From positions 1 through 12,432 of the forward strand of contig JAISVU010000012.1 of assembly GCA_031271375.1 (NCBI GenBank): a DNA stretch of 12,432 nt. The letters run 5' to 3'. Below the pieces are notes generated by a model. It was given only the letters and a program-made list of their open reading frames with translations, did not search any database and was not told the origin of the DNA. The position numbers and the translations under genes were made by a program. Positions 1-6,959 of this stretch are shown piece by piece (position 1 is the first letter of the stretch; every line of letters begins with the position of its first letter). This DNA is from Clostridiales bacterium (lineage in GTDB: Bacteria; Bacillota; Clostridia; Lachnospirales; WRAX01).

Positions 1-630
1 GTGGAGCTGTGCGGAGGCACGCATCTGGACAACACCGCAAAGGTGGGATGGTTCAAGATACTCTCCGAAACCGGCGTCGCCGCTGGGGTAAGGCGCATTG
101 AAGCCGTGACAGGTAAGGCCGCCGAGGCTTATAGCCGGGGCATTGAAGAACGCCTCATCGAAGCCGCCGCGCTGCTTAAAACCGGCCCGGAAAACCTATT
201 GAACCGGATAGGCTCTTTGATAAACGAGAAGAATGATTTGCAAAAACAGCTGGATAAGCTCAGGGAAAAGGAACGGGCCGCCCAAGCGGACGATTACCTG
301 AGGGATGCCGAGATAATTAAGGGTATTAAGGTCGTCGCGGCGGCGCTTGAAGGCGGGGACACGGAAAGCCAGCGCGGCCTGGCGGATAAGCTCCGCGAGC
401 GCATTGGGTCGGGCTTAATTATCCTCTGCTTCACCGGAGCCGAAAAGTCGACGCTGATCGTCACCGCCACCGAAGACGCGGTCAAAGCCGGGGTTCACTG
501 CGGCAACATCGTTAAGGAAACCGCAAAAGCCTTCGGCGGCAACGGCGGCGGCAAGCCCGGTATGGCCCAGGCGGGGCTGCCGGCGGCGGAGGCTAAGGAA
601 GCGCTGGGGAAGGCGAAGTCTTTCATATAG
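1..630 (+). CDS. alaS: Alanyl-tRNA synthetase, C-terminal part (5' end outside the window)
   Basis: Alanyl-tRNA synthetase charges tRNA-Ala in the cytoplasm. Only the last 209 residues are here, and the frame is open from base 1, so the GTG at base 1 is an internal valine codon and not a start. The fragment begins in the editing domain at ELCGGTH. In this family the Cys and His of CGGTH (residues 4 and 8 of the fragment) are zinc ligands of the editing site. FKI.SE..VAAGVRRIEAVTG follows, a family signature. Residues of roughly 70-95 are charged and likely form the coiled-coil linker. The C-terminal DHHA1 domain ends with the glycine-rich stretch GGNGGGKPGMAQAG. The gene ends normally with TAG. 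The next gene starts 34 bases downstream on the same strand and I see no terminator between them, so read-through is possible. Confidence 0.97.
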   Translation: MELCGGTHLDNTAKVGWFKILSETGVAAGVRRIEAVTGKAAEAYSRGIEERLIEAAALLKTGPENLLNRIGSLINEKNDLQKQLDKLREKERAAQADDYLRDAEIIKGIKVVAAALEGGDTESQRGLADKLRERIGSGLIILCFTGAEKSTLIVTATEDAVKAGVHCGNIVKETAKAFGGNGGGKPGMAQAGLPAAEAKEALGKAKSFI

Positions 631-664
631 GGTTCGCGCCGTGTCTATTAATGGAGGTGCTTAT

Positions 665-943
665 ATGTCGAACAGTGTATCAAGCGTTAATTTTCTGGTT
701 GATACGGATGTTAAAAATCAAGCGGACACACTTTTTTCAAGGCTGGGACTAAGCATGGATACGGCGTTCAACATTTTTCTTCGCCAATCAATACGTGAGG
801 GCAGTATTCCTTTCCACATTACAACGAATACACCGAATTCCGAGACGGTGGAGGCTATGCTAGAGGCTGAAAGCATAGCCAACGACCCGTCTGTTAAACG
901 TTATTCGGATGTTGAAGAAGCGTTACGGGAGTTGAAATCGTGA
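665..943 (+). CDS. RelB/DinJ-family antitoxin (orphaned)
   Basis: This 92-residue protein looks like the antitoxin of a type II toxin-antitoxin pair of the DinJ-YafQ kind. Its N-terminus (SSVNFLVDTDVKNQADTLFSRLGLSMDTAFNIFLRQ) has the ribbon-helix-helix pattern used by RelB/DinJ proteins to dimerise and bind operator DNA. The C-terminus, ending YSDVEEALRELKS, would be the flexible toxin-binding arm. I chose the ATG at 665 because GGAGG lies at 653-657, seven bases upstream. An in-frame GTG at 641 has no comparable site. The stop TGA overlaps a GTG at 940 in the GTGA arrangement typical of coupled antitoxin-toxin pairs, but that toxin is truncated (see 940-1029). The gene is visibly more AT-rich than alaS. 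Antitoxins of this family usually repress their own promoter, but I could not pick out an operator. Confidence 0.88.
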   Translation: MSNSVSSVNFLVDTDVKNQADTLFSRLGLSMDTAFNIFLRQSIREGSIPFHITTNTPNSETVEAMLEAESIANDPSVKRYSDVEEALRELKS

Positions 944-1029
944 GCCGGGATGTTGTATGGACATCCAGGTTCAAAAAAGACTATAAACTAGCCTGGACAC
1001 CGTTTATAGAGGAGTTGCTGATAGAATGA
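940..1029 (+). pseudogene. Remnant of a YafQ/RelE-type mRNA interferase toxin
   Basis: A GTG at 940 overlaps the antitoxin stop codon and opens a frame of 29 codons. The first 18 residues, VSRDVVWTSRFKKDYKLA, match the start of YafQ-type toxins, in which a W/YTSRFKKDYK segment opens the first helix. The next residues (WTPFIEELLIE) do not look like the family, and a stop follows at 1027-1029. YafQ toxins are normally about 90-100 residues and need C-terminal catalytic histidines and other residues that are absent here, so this peptide should not be an active RNase. The simplest reading is a deletion running from about codon 19 to a point just upstream of the radical SAM gene, whose ATG at 1026 overlaps this stop. 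The family match is from memory of the motif, not from a search. Confidence 0.72.
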
Positions 1030-2066
1030 AAGCGGCCGTTATAATGGACATTGCAGGTTGCCCCAACCGCTGCAGGCATTGCTGGTTGGGGCATGAAAAG
1101 AATCCTAGAACTTCAATGGACGACTACCAATGGGTGGCCGGTCAATTCAAGGGTTATAGATTAAACGGTTCCACTTACTTTGATGACTTAATCTTTAACA
1201 GCTGGTACCGGGAACCGGATTACGCCGATAATTACAAAGAGCTTTGGGAATTGGACAAAAGCCTCAGCACATCCCCGCCGCCCAGATTTGAACTGGCTAG
1301 CATATGGAGGCTGGCCCGTGACGAATCATATGCTCCCTGGCTTAAATCCTTAGGCGTGGATGTCGTGCAGGTAACACTATTCGGCGGGCAGGAAAACACA
1401 GACTATTTTTCAGGCAGGAAAGGGGCTTTTAACGATATCGTTAAGTCCTTTGATATCTTGATAAACAACAAAATCGCGCCGCGTGTTCAGATATTTGTCT
1501 ATCAGACAAACGTGTCCGGACTTATTAATATAGTTCCATTATTGCGGGATGTTGAAGCCCGCCTGGGCTTCTCTTTGGACTGCTATGTTACTATCTCCGA
1601 CCCTATGGGAGCCGGGTATGATCTGGAAGATATCCGGGTGACAAAAGAAGACTTGTTAAAATTACCCGGTTATTTAGTGGAAAAAACCATGCGCAACAAA
1701 GGCATCGATGAGTTTTCCGACATCTGGAAAGAAGAGCGGGAGCTCCTTCCCGGCCTGACGGAGGATAATGCTCCCCCAAACGACGAGCCGGACATCCTCG
1801 CGTTCATGGTATCGGGTGATTTCAATGTTTACCCAAACAGCGGCGAGATTGCGCCGTATGCCTGTTTAGGCAACTTGAAATCGGACGGTATCAACGCCGT
1901 CATGGATAATTTTATAAACAGAAAAACACAGTCCTTAAAATTAAACCATGAAACCCCGGTTAGTTATTTCGCGAAGAAATACGGGGATAGTAACGGTATA
2001 AAGCTGACGGACAGATATGATCTATGCAAGAAGTGGATTCGAAAAGAAGCTGCTGCAAAACTTTAA
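1026..2066 (+). CDS. Radical SAM protein of unknown substrate
   Basis: A 346-residue protein with the radical SAM cluster motif CxxxCxxC at Cys12, Cys16 and Cys19 (GCPNRCRHCW). In this superfamily these cysteines bind a [4Fe-4S] cluster that cleaves S-adenosylmethionine to a radical. FGGQE near residue 119 fits one of the glycine-rich strands of the partial TIM barrel. Near the C-terminus, CLGNLKSDGI followed later by YDLCKKW resembles the CxxGN end of MoaA or SPASM-type proteins, but too few cysteines are visible to claim a full SPASM domain. The ATG overlaps the stop of the toxin remnant. AGAGGAG at 1008-1014 is the likely ribosome binding site, eleven bases away, which is slightly long. 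The 3' end overlaps the convergent gene by four bases. No peptide substrate, transporter or partner enzyme is nearby, so I assign no reaction. Confidence 0.88.
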   Translation: MKAAVIMDIAGCPNRCRHCWLGHEKNPRTSMDDYQWVAGQFKGYRLNGSTYFDDLIFNSWYREPDYADNYKELWELDKSLSTSPPPRFELASIWRLARDESYAPWLKSLGVDVVQVTLFGGQENTDYFSGRKGAFNDIVKSFDILINNKIAPRVQIFVYQTNVSGLINIVPLLRDVEARLGFSLDCYVTISDPMGAGYDLEDIRVTKEDLLKLPGYLVEKTMRNKGIDEFSDIWKEERELLPGLTEDNAPPNDEPDILAFMVSGDFNVYPNSGEIAPYACLGNLKSDGINAVMDNFINRKTQSLKLNHETPVSYFAKKYGDSNGIKLTDRYDLCKKWIRKEAAAKL

Positions 2067-2521
2067 ATCACCCCTCCCGCCATCAGCGCCGAAGCCGCCG
2101 CCAGGGCCGCCTCAGGCGTGCATTCACTGCAGTTGAAGTTAAACTCGCCTGGGTTATGGGGTTGGCCTGAAATATCCGTGAAACCGCGTTGGACGCATAT
2201 TGAGCAAGTGTCCTCGGACACACTTGAGGCCGTGACACAGGCTTTATTATTAAAGCCATAGGTTATAATAAGACCCGCGTATCCAGTAGGGATTGAGCTT
2301 AAAATACCGTCCGCATCTGAGTTAATGACTAAAGCTGCAGCTTGTGTGTTCAATATCCCCTCCCGTCCGGGAGGCGCGTTGAGTACGAAAATGTCAAAAT
2401 CGTTACTGCTGCGCAGATATTCTGGTATTACCATAACCTTGACCCGGCCGAACCCATGCAGAGCCTCGGCAATGCGCTCCGCACCGTTCCCGGCAACGCC
2501 GATTGTCAGTACCGTTGTCAT
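2063..2521 (-). CDS. Hypothetical protein with two CxxC motifs
   Basis: A 152-residue protein I cannot assign to a named family. The N-terminus (TTVLTIGVAGNGAERIAEAL) resembles a nucleotide-binding beta-alpha unit. The middle holds ITYGFNNKACVTASSV, which vaguely recalls the strand seen in Mur-ligase-like proteins, a weak impression only. Two CxxC motifs, Cys106-Cys109 and Cys131-Cys134, could bind zinc or form disulfides. There is no signal peptide or membrane segment. I chose the ATG at 2521. A TTG one codon earlier would serve the same GAGGGGGG ribosome binding site. The gene converges on the radical SAM gene with a four-base overlap and is divergent from the threonine aldolase gene across about 65 bases that must hold both promoters. 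No clear -35/-10 pair stands out there. Confidence 0.75.
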   Translation of the reverse strand: MTTVLTIGVAGNGAERIAEALHGFGRVKVMVIPEYLRSSNDFDIFVLNAPPGREGILNTQAAALVINSDADGILSSIPTGYAGLIITYGFNNKACVTASSVSEDTCSICVQRGFTDISGQPHNPGEFNFNCSECTPEAALAAASALMAGGVI

Positions 2522-2586
2522 CAAAATCCCCCCTCTTTCTTGATAGTATTCGCATTTTAAATAAAAATAACCTGACGGAGAAGATT

Positions 2587-3630
2587 ATGTCGAAAAACAA
2601 TGAAAAAGAATTCATGGACTTCCGCAGCGACACCGTTACAAAGCCGACGCAAGCCATGCGTCAAGCCATGTTTGACGCGATGGTAGGCGACGATGTCTAC
2701 GGCGACGACCCCACAGTAAATAAACTGGAAGAGGAGGCCGCCAAGCGCCTGGGCAAGGAAGCGGCGCTGTTCGTGCCCTCCGGGACATTTGGCAATCAAC
2801 TGGCCCTCTTCACCCACTGCCAGCGCGGCGATGAGGTTATCCTTGCCGACGACTGCCATATCGTGGCCCATGAAGCAGGCGCGGCGGCGGTTATCGCCGG
2901 GGTTCAGCTGCGGACAATTACTTTCCCCGGCGGCATCCCGGTTCCCGATGAGATTAAAAAGCGCGTCCGAGCTACAGGCGACATCCATGAGCCCAAGACC
3001 GCGCTTATCTGCTTGGAAAACGCGCTGGGCAACGGCCGCGTTGTTCCGTTGACTGTTATGAAAGAGATATCGGGGATCGCGAAGGAATATAATGTTCCTA
3101 TTCACCTGGACGGCGCGCGGATATTTAACGCGGCCCTTGCTTTGGGAGTTGAGGCAAGAGAAATAGCCGCCTATGTGGACTCCGTTCAGTTTTGCCTGTC
3201 TAAGGGCCTCTGCTCCCCGGTCGGGTCTATTCTAGCCGGAACAACGGCGTTCATCGGCAACGCCCGCCGCAAACGCAAAATTATGGGCGGAGGAATGAGG
3301 CAGGCAGGCGTCCTTGCTGCCCCCGGCCTTATCGCGCTTAACGAGATGACCAAGCGCCTCGGCGAAGACCACGAAACCGCGAAGCTGCTGGGCCGCGAAT
3401 TGGCCGCAATTAAGGGCGTAACGGTGGAACCGGTTGAGATTAACATGGTCTTTTTCCATATCGACGGCACGGGCTTCCCATATGAGCGCTTCGCCGGTGC
3501 GATGTTTGAGCGCGGCTTCCTGGTGAACGGCGAAAGCCGCGGCCCGCTGCGCATGGTAACGCATAACGACGTAACCGCTGAGGACGTGAAGAAAGCTGCG
3601 GCGGCAATAAAGGAGATTGTGGGGCAATGA
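2587..3630 (+). CDS. ltaE: Low-specificity L-threonine aldolase
   Basis: A PLP-dependent fold-type I enzyme that splits L-threonine or L-allo-threonine to glycine and acetaldehyde in the cytoplasm. The protein has 347 residues, the usual length. It opens with the family signature FRSDTVTKPTQAMR. The motif ADDCHIVAHEAGA carries His91, the position that stacks on PLP in this family. HLDGARIFNAA holds Asp175, expected to contact the pyridine nitrogen, and LSKGLCSPVGS holds Lys206, the expected Schiff-base lysine. The ATG at 2587 follows GGAG at 2577-2580. The longer open frame upstream overlaps the divergent gene and lacks a ribosome binding site. The stop overlaps the next start (ATGA), so the two genes are probably translated in a coupled way. 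The choice between the ltaE and ltaA subgroups is not resolved by what I can see. Confidence 0.93.
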   Translation: MSKNNEKEFMDFRSDTVTKPTQAMRQAMFDAMVGDDVYGDDPTVNKLEEEAAKRLGKEAALFVPSGTFGNQLALFTHCQRGDEVILADDCHIVAHEAGAAAVIAGVQLRTITFPGGIPVPDEIKKRVRATGDIHEPKTALICLENALGNGRVVPLTVMKEISGIAKEYNVPIHLDGARIFNAALALGVEAREIAAYVDSVQFCLSKGLCSPVGSILAGTTAFIGNARRKRKIMGGGMRQAGVLAAPGLIALNEMTKRLGEDHETAKLLGRELAAIKGVTVEPVEINMVFFHIDGTGFPYERFAGAMFERGFLVNGESRGPLRMVTHNDVTAEDVKKAAAAIKEIVGQ

Positions 3631-4004
3631 TCGCGAAGACCGATCTAAAAATAAGCGAGTTAATATCAATGCAAAACGCCCTTCAAGACAGGATGAAGGG
3701 CAAATGGACGCCGATAACCCCGGAAAACGGGCATTTATCGCTGCTGTGGATGTATGAGGAGCTGGGCGAAATTGTCGCGATTATAAAAAAGCGCGGCTAT
3801 AGAGCTATAATGGATGATACAGCCGTGCGCGAGGCCTTCGTTGAGGAGCTTTCGGACGCGCTGATGTATTTTATGGATATGATGACCTGCTACGGCGTTT
3901 CCGCCGACGAGCTGTCCGGGGCGTTCGCCGCGAAGCATGAAAAGAATATGCGCCGGGATTTCGTCACAGAGCATAAACAATATTTAAGCGGGGATAACGG
4001 TTAA
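3627..4004 (+). CDS. MazG-like NTP pyrophosphohydrolase
   Basis: A 125-residue, all-helical protein with the paired acidic motifs of the MazG/dUTPase-like NTP pyrophosphatases: EExxE at residues 44-48 (EELGE) and ExxxD-type EELSD at 73-77. In this superfamily these acids bind Mg2+ and hydrolyse a nucleoside triphosphate to the monophosphate and pyrophosphate. The exact nucleotide cannot be read from sequence. The length fits single-domain family members, not the two-domain MazG of enterobacteria. The start overlaps the stop of the threonine aldolase gene by four bases, so the pair forms a small operon. I see no metabolic link between the two. It ends 23 bases before the end of the convergent btuD gene, with no convincing terminator hairpin between them. 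Confidence 0.85.
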   Translation: MIAKTDLKISELISMQNALQDRMKGKWTPITPENGHLSLLWMYEELGEIVAIIKKRGYRAIMDDTAVREAFVEELSDALMYFMDMMTCYGVSADELSGAFAAKHEKNMRRDFVTEHKQYLSGDNG

Positions 4005-4027
4005 TAAATTACTTTTATCCTCTTCTT

Positions 4028-4792
4028 TCACCGTTTCTCCCACATCCCCAGCGTACTGCGCATATACCCCGCGATGTCCATGTCATACGCCTGCTCCAGC
4101 AGCGCGTCCGTAAGGACTTCTTCGGTCTTGCCTATGGCCAGGGCTTCCCCTTCCTTCATTATCATAAACCTGTCGCCTAGGCGGGCCGCGAGGTTTATGT
4201 CGTGGAGGACGCCGACGACGGCGCGGCTGCCCTGCTTCGACCATTCCTTCAGGTATTCCGCCAGCTCGAACTGGTATTTAATATCCAAATGGTTGGTTGG
4301 CTCGTCCAGGAGGATTATTTCGGGGTCTTGGGCGAGGGTTCGCGCCAGGAAGACGCGCTGGAGCTGGCCGCCGGAGAGTTTGGTTATTTCCCTGTCTCTA
4401 ACGTCAAGAATATCCACGGCTTCAAGGCATTTTTCCACGAAGGCGCGGTCCGCTTCCGAGGGCAGGCCCAGCAACCTATCATTTATATGCAGATACCGCC
4501 CCATCATCACTGTGTCATGTACGGAGTAAGAGAAGTACATACCGGATATCTGGCCCAGCATAGCTATCTTTCTTGCGATGTCCCTGCGCTTCATCCCGCG
4601 TATGGCGGCGCCGTCTATCTCTATTTCCCCTTTAAAGGGCAGAAGCCCCGCGACGGCTTTTAGCAGCGTTGTCTTGCCGCTGGCGTTTGGGCCGATAATC
4701 ATCAGGTTTTCATTGTTTTCTACATGGAGGGAGATGTCTTTAACCACGTCGAGGCCGCCATAACCTGTAGATACATGTCTAAGCGTCAGCAT
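4028..4792 (-). CDS. btuD: Cobalamin ABC transporter ATP-binding protein
   Basis: The ATPase that powers corrinoid import from the cytoplasmic face. It has 254 residues and every motif of a type II importer nucleotide-binding domain: Walker A GPNASGKTT at 34-42, Q-loop Gln81, signature LSGGQ at 139-143, Walker B IILLDEP at about 159-165, D-loop NHLD, and switch His197. The ATG at 4792 has GGGGGGAAG a few bases upstream. A TTG at 4810 would swallow that site, so I rejected it. The start lies 14 bases inside the end of btuC, which implies translational coupling. The protein alone resembles FecE/FhuC as much as BtuD. The substrate is inferred from the cobalamin riboswitch upstream of the operon. 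Confidence 0.9.
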   Translation of the reverse strand: MLTLRHVSTGYGGLDVVKDISLHVENNENLMIIGPNASGKTTLLKAVAGLLPFKGEIEIDGAAIRGMKRRDIARKIAMLGQISGMYFSYSVHDTVMMGRYLHINDRLLGLPSEADRAFVEKCLEAVDILDVRDREITKLSGGQLQRVFLARTLAQDPEIILLDEPTNHLDIKYQFELAEYLKEWSKQGSRAVVGVLHDINLAARLGDRFMIMKEGEALAIGKTEEVLTDALLEQAYDMDIAGYMRSTLGMWEKR

Positions 4793-5804
4793 GTTTTTTC
4801 TTCCCCCCAAAGTAAATGAAAGCGAAAAAAGGCGCGCCGATGATAGCGGTCACAGCGCCTACCGGGAGCTCTCCCACAGGGGGTAAAGTCCTCGCGGCAA
4901 GGTCGCAGATTACCATAAACGCGCCGCCGAAGATCGCCGACATCGGCACGACATATCTATGGGACGCGCCGAAAATCTTGCGGACGATGTGGGGGGCAAC
5001 AAGATCGACAAAGCCGACAATCCCGCAAAATGATATCGAAGCGCCGGTAAGCGCGGCGGCGGCGACAAGCAGCACGCGCTTGATCACCTTTAAGTTCACG
5101 CCCATTGACATTGCCTGGTTTTCTCCGAAGGTCATTATGTCCAGTTCGCGGTTATAATGGGTTATGAATAAAACCCCTATTACGGCCACGGGAACCAGGA
5201 TATACACCGGCGTCCAGCCGCGAGACTGGAAACTGCCCAGCTGCCAATACAGCAGTTCTTGGGTATTCTCCCTTGAGATAGCGGACATTAGCGTTGTTAC
5301 GGCGTTTATGAACAGCGATAACACCATGCCGACAAGGATCACGGTGTTGTTGCTTATCTGCCCGTCTAGACTCCCGGCAACGGCAAGGGCAAGGAAGATA
5401 CTGCCAAGCCCGAAGACGAAGCCCATCACAGGCAGCGACGCGCCGGAAGCCACAGGCAGCGACGCGCCGTAGAAAATAACAATGCTCGCTCCCAATGAAG
5501 AGCCGGAGGAGACGCCTAACGTAAAGGATGAAGCTAAGGGATTACGCATAACGCTCTGCATAACCGTTCCGCTGGCCGACAGCGCCGCCCCGGCGGCGAA
5601 GGCAAGGAGCACCCTGCACAGGCGGGAGCTCCACAGGATTGCGGCGGTGCTGGATTTTATATGCTCCGGGAGCGCCGTTCCAAACAGCTTATTGCCGATA
5701 ACGCTGAAAATGTCAGCCGGGGGAATGTAGACGCTCCCCCAGCCGACGCCGATGATAATTACCAGAAAAGCGGCGGCAGCCGCCAGTATTACCTTTATTT
5801 TCAT
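4779..5804 (-). CDS. btuC: Cobalamin ABC transporter permease, FecCD family
   Basis: A 341-residue integral membrane protein with the hydrophobic segments expected of FecCD/BtuC permeases, which form a homodimeric channel of ten helices per subunit. Recognisable family stretches are SSRLCRVLLAFAAGAALSASG, MQSVMRNPLASS, GVSSGSSLGAS, and near the C-terminus GIVGFVDLVAPHIVR with the ATPase-coupling region, then LPVGAVTAIIGAPFF. The ATG at 5804 lies four bases past the btuF stop. A TTG at 5819 would overlap btuF. Neither has a strong ribosome binding site, so coupling to btuF translation is likely. One loop carries an in-frame eight-residue duplication (GASLPVAS then GASLPVMG) from a 24-bp tandem repeat at 5427-5474. 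The stop lies inside btuD. Confidence 0.92.
   Translation of the reverse strand: MKIKVILAAAAAFLVIIIGVGWGSVYIPPADIFSVIGNKLFGTALPEHIKSSTAAILWSSRLCRVLLAFAAGAALSASGTVMQSVMRNPLASSFTLGVSSGSSLGASIVIFYGASLPVASGASLPVMGFVFGLGSIFLALAVAGSLDGQISNNTVILVGMVLSLFINAVTTLMSAISRENTQELLYWQLGSFQSRGWTPVYILVPVAVIGVLFITHYNRELDIMTFGENQAMSMGVNLKVIKRVLLVAAAALTGASISFCGIVGFVDLVAPHIVRKIFGASHRYVVPMSAIFGGAFMVICDLAARTLPPVGELPVGAVTAIIGAPFFAFIYFGGKKKHADA
5427..5474. repeat. 24-bp tandem duplication inside btuC
   Basis: An identical 18-base block occurs at 5427-5444 and 5451-5468, exactly 24 bases apart, and four of the six following bases also match. The unit is a multiple of three, so it adds eight residues (GASLPV plus two) to a loop of the permease without shifting the frame. 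It looks like a recent slippage or unequal-exchange event. Confidence 0.9.
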
Positions 5805-5808
5805 AGGC

Positions 5809-6750
5809 TTAATAGTCAAAGATATCGGGGTATACCGCCTCGGCTATCTCCTTCAAGGCTTTTATAATGTTTTGACTGGGACGGTTAGACGCGTCCGCGT
5901 CGATATAGTACACATCATTATTCTGAACCGCGGTAAGAGTACCCCAGCCGGGCCGGGACATAATCTCGCCGATGGGGTCTTCAATATAGTTGACGCTGGT
6001 GAGGATTACGTCAGGATTAAGGTCAAGCACTTGCTCGTCGGCTACCGACATCCAGCCTTCCTGCTCCGCGAAGAGGTTCTCCGCCCCGATTATCTCCAGC
6101 ATTTCGTCCAGAAAGACCCCGTTGCCGAAGCTGTACATATACGGGGCCGCCGAAATTTCAAAATAGACTGTTTTGGCGTCTTCAACCGGTGCGGCGGCCT
6201 TTATGGCTTCAATATCGTTTTCCATGCCCGCGATAACCTCATCGGCGGCGACTTCCGCGCCTACGACTTGGCCGATAAAACGGATATCCTCTTTGATCCC
6301 GTCAATGCTTTCGCTGGATGGGATGTATACCACGCATATCCCCGCTTCCGAAACGACTTTAAAGGGGCCTTCCCCTCCGGCCTTGCTAATGCTGGACGCG
6401 ATGATTATGTCCGGCTCAAGGGCTATAATCTGCTCAACGTCGGGGGCCATCATATCATACATTGGGATCTCCGGGTCGAGGCCCTCTATTCCGGCCGAAA
6501 GATTGTCCGCAGCCACTATCATACCGGCAAAGCCCAGGGCGGAAAGGATTTCCGTGTTGGAAGGGCCGATGGAGATTATCCGCTCGATAGTATCGGGCAG
6601 CGTAATGGGGTTGCCTTCACGGTCGGCGTCGATAACCTGACTGGACGCGGGCGGATTTACCTCAGCCGGGGTCTTTGTCGCGCAGGCCGCCATAGATAGG
6701 GCCAGGGCCAGCGTTAGCAACAACGCTGCGAGTTTCTTGATTGCTTTCAT
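5809..6750 (-). CDS. btuF: Cobalamin ABC transporter substrate-binding lipoprotein
   Basis: A 313-residue cluster A binding protein that would capture the corrinoid outside the membrane and deliver it to BtuC. A lipoprotein signal peptide is clear: MKAIKK, a hydrophobic run, then the lipobox LSMAAC with Cys23 as the anchored residue. The mature part begins with a T/P/S-rich linker, then GNPITLPDTIERIISIGPSNTEILSALG, the usual start of the TroA/BtuF fold. The second lobe includes VYFEISAAPYMYSFGNGVFLDEML. The ATG at 6750 is supported by AAGGAGG at 6757-6763. An earlier ATG at 6771 would place the ribosome binding site inside the gene. It is the first gene after the cobalamin riboswitch and is followed by btuC and btuD with no gaps. 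Sequence alone would also allow an iron-siderophore binder. The riboswitch decides for B12. Confidence 0.92.
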   Translation of the reverse strand: MKAIKKLAALLLTLALALSMAACATKTPAEVNPPASSQVIDADREGNPITLPDTIERIISIGPSNTEILSALGFAGMIVAADNLSAGIEGLDPEIPMYDMMAPDVEQIIALEPDIIIASSISKAGGEGPFKVVSEAGICVVYIPSSESIDGIKEDIRFIGQVVGAEVAADEVIAGMENDIEAIKAAAPVEDAKTVYFEISAAPYMYSFGNGVFLDEMLEIIGAENLFAEQEGWMSVADEQVLDLNPDVILTSVNYIEDPIGEIMSRPGWGTLTAVQNNDVYYIDADASNRPSQNIIKALKEIAEAVYPDIFDY

Positions 6751-6837
6751 GTTGCTCCTCCTTTTTTCCAATCCGAAATGTAGTCACGGACTGTTTGCTG
6801 TCGCTTATATCGTGATACGCTTACAGCCTTAATATAT

Positions 6838-6878
6838 AAAAATCCCCGTTCCGGGCGGATTCCGCGCAGAACAGGGAT
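6838..6878 (-). terminator. Rho-independent terminator of the cobalamin riboswitch
   Basis: Read on the minus strand, ATCCCTGTTCTGCGCGG pairs with CCGCCCGGAACGGGGAT across an AAT loop, with a few G-T wobbles, and is followed directly by five Ts. It lies between the aptamer and btuF, about 90 bases before the start codon. This is the expected off-switch of a transcription-terminating riboswitch. Confidence 0.88.
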
Positions 6879-6959
6879 GGGAGGAGCTTATCGCGGCACA
6901 TGCGAAGCCGTTCGTAAAATACGAATGCACGATAAAGCAACCAGCCCTCCATACTCTGT

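Noticed and set aside
1026..2521. Radical SAM protein plus CxxC protein as a peptide-maturation pair
   Set aside because: They are on opposite strands and converge, so they are not an operon, and the 152-residue protein has no precursor-peptide character.
2540..2570. TTGATA at 2540 as the -35 box of a threonine aldolase promoter
   Set aside because: No acceptable -10 box lies 16-18 bases downstream; the nearest AT-rich hexamer (TAAATA) is only 12 bases away.
5752..6699. A 315-codon open frame on the plus strand, opposite btuF
   Set aside because: It lies wholly over btuF and the start of btuC, whose signal peptide, motifs and ribosome binding site are clear. It has no recognisable motif and comes from high-GC codon bias.
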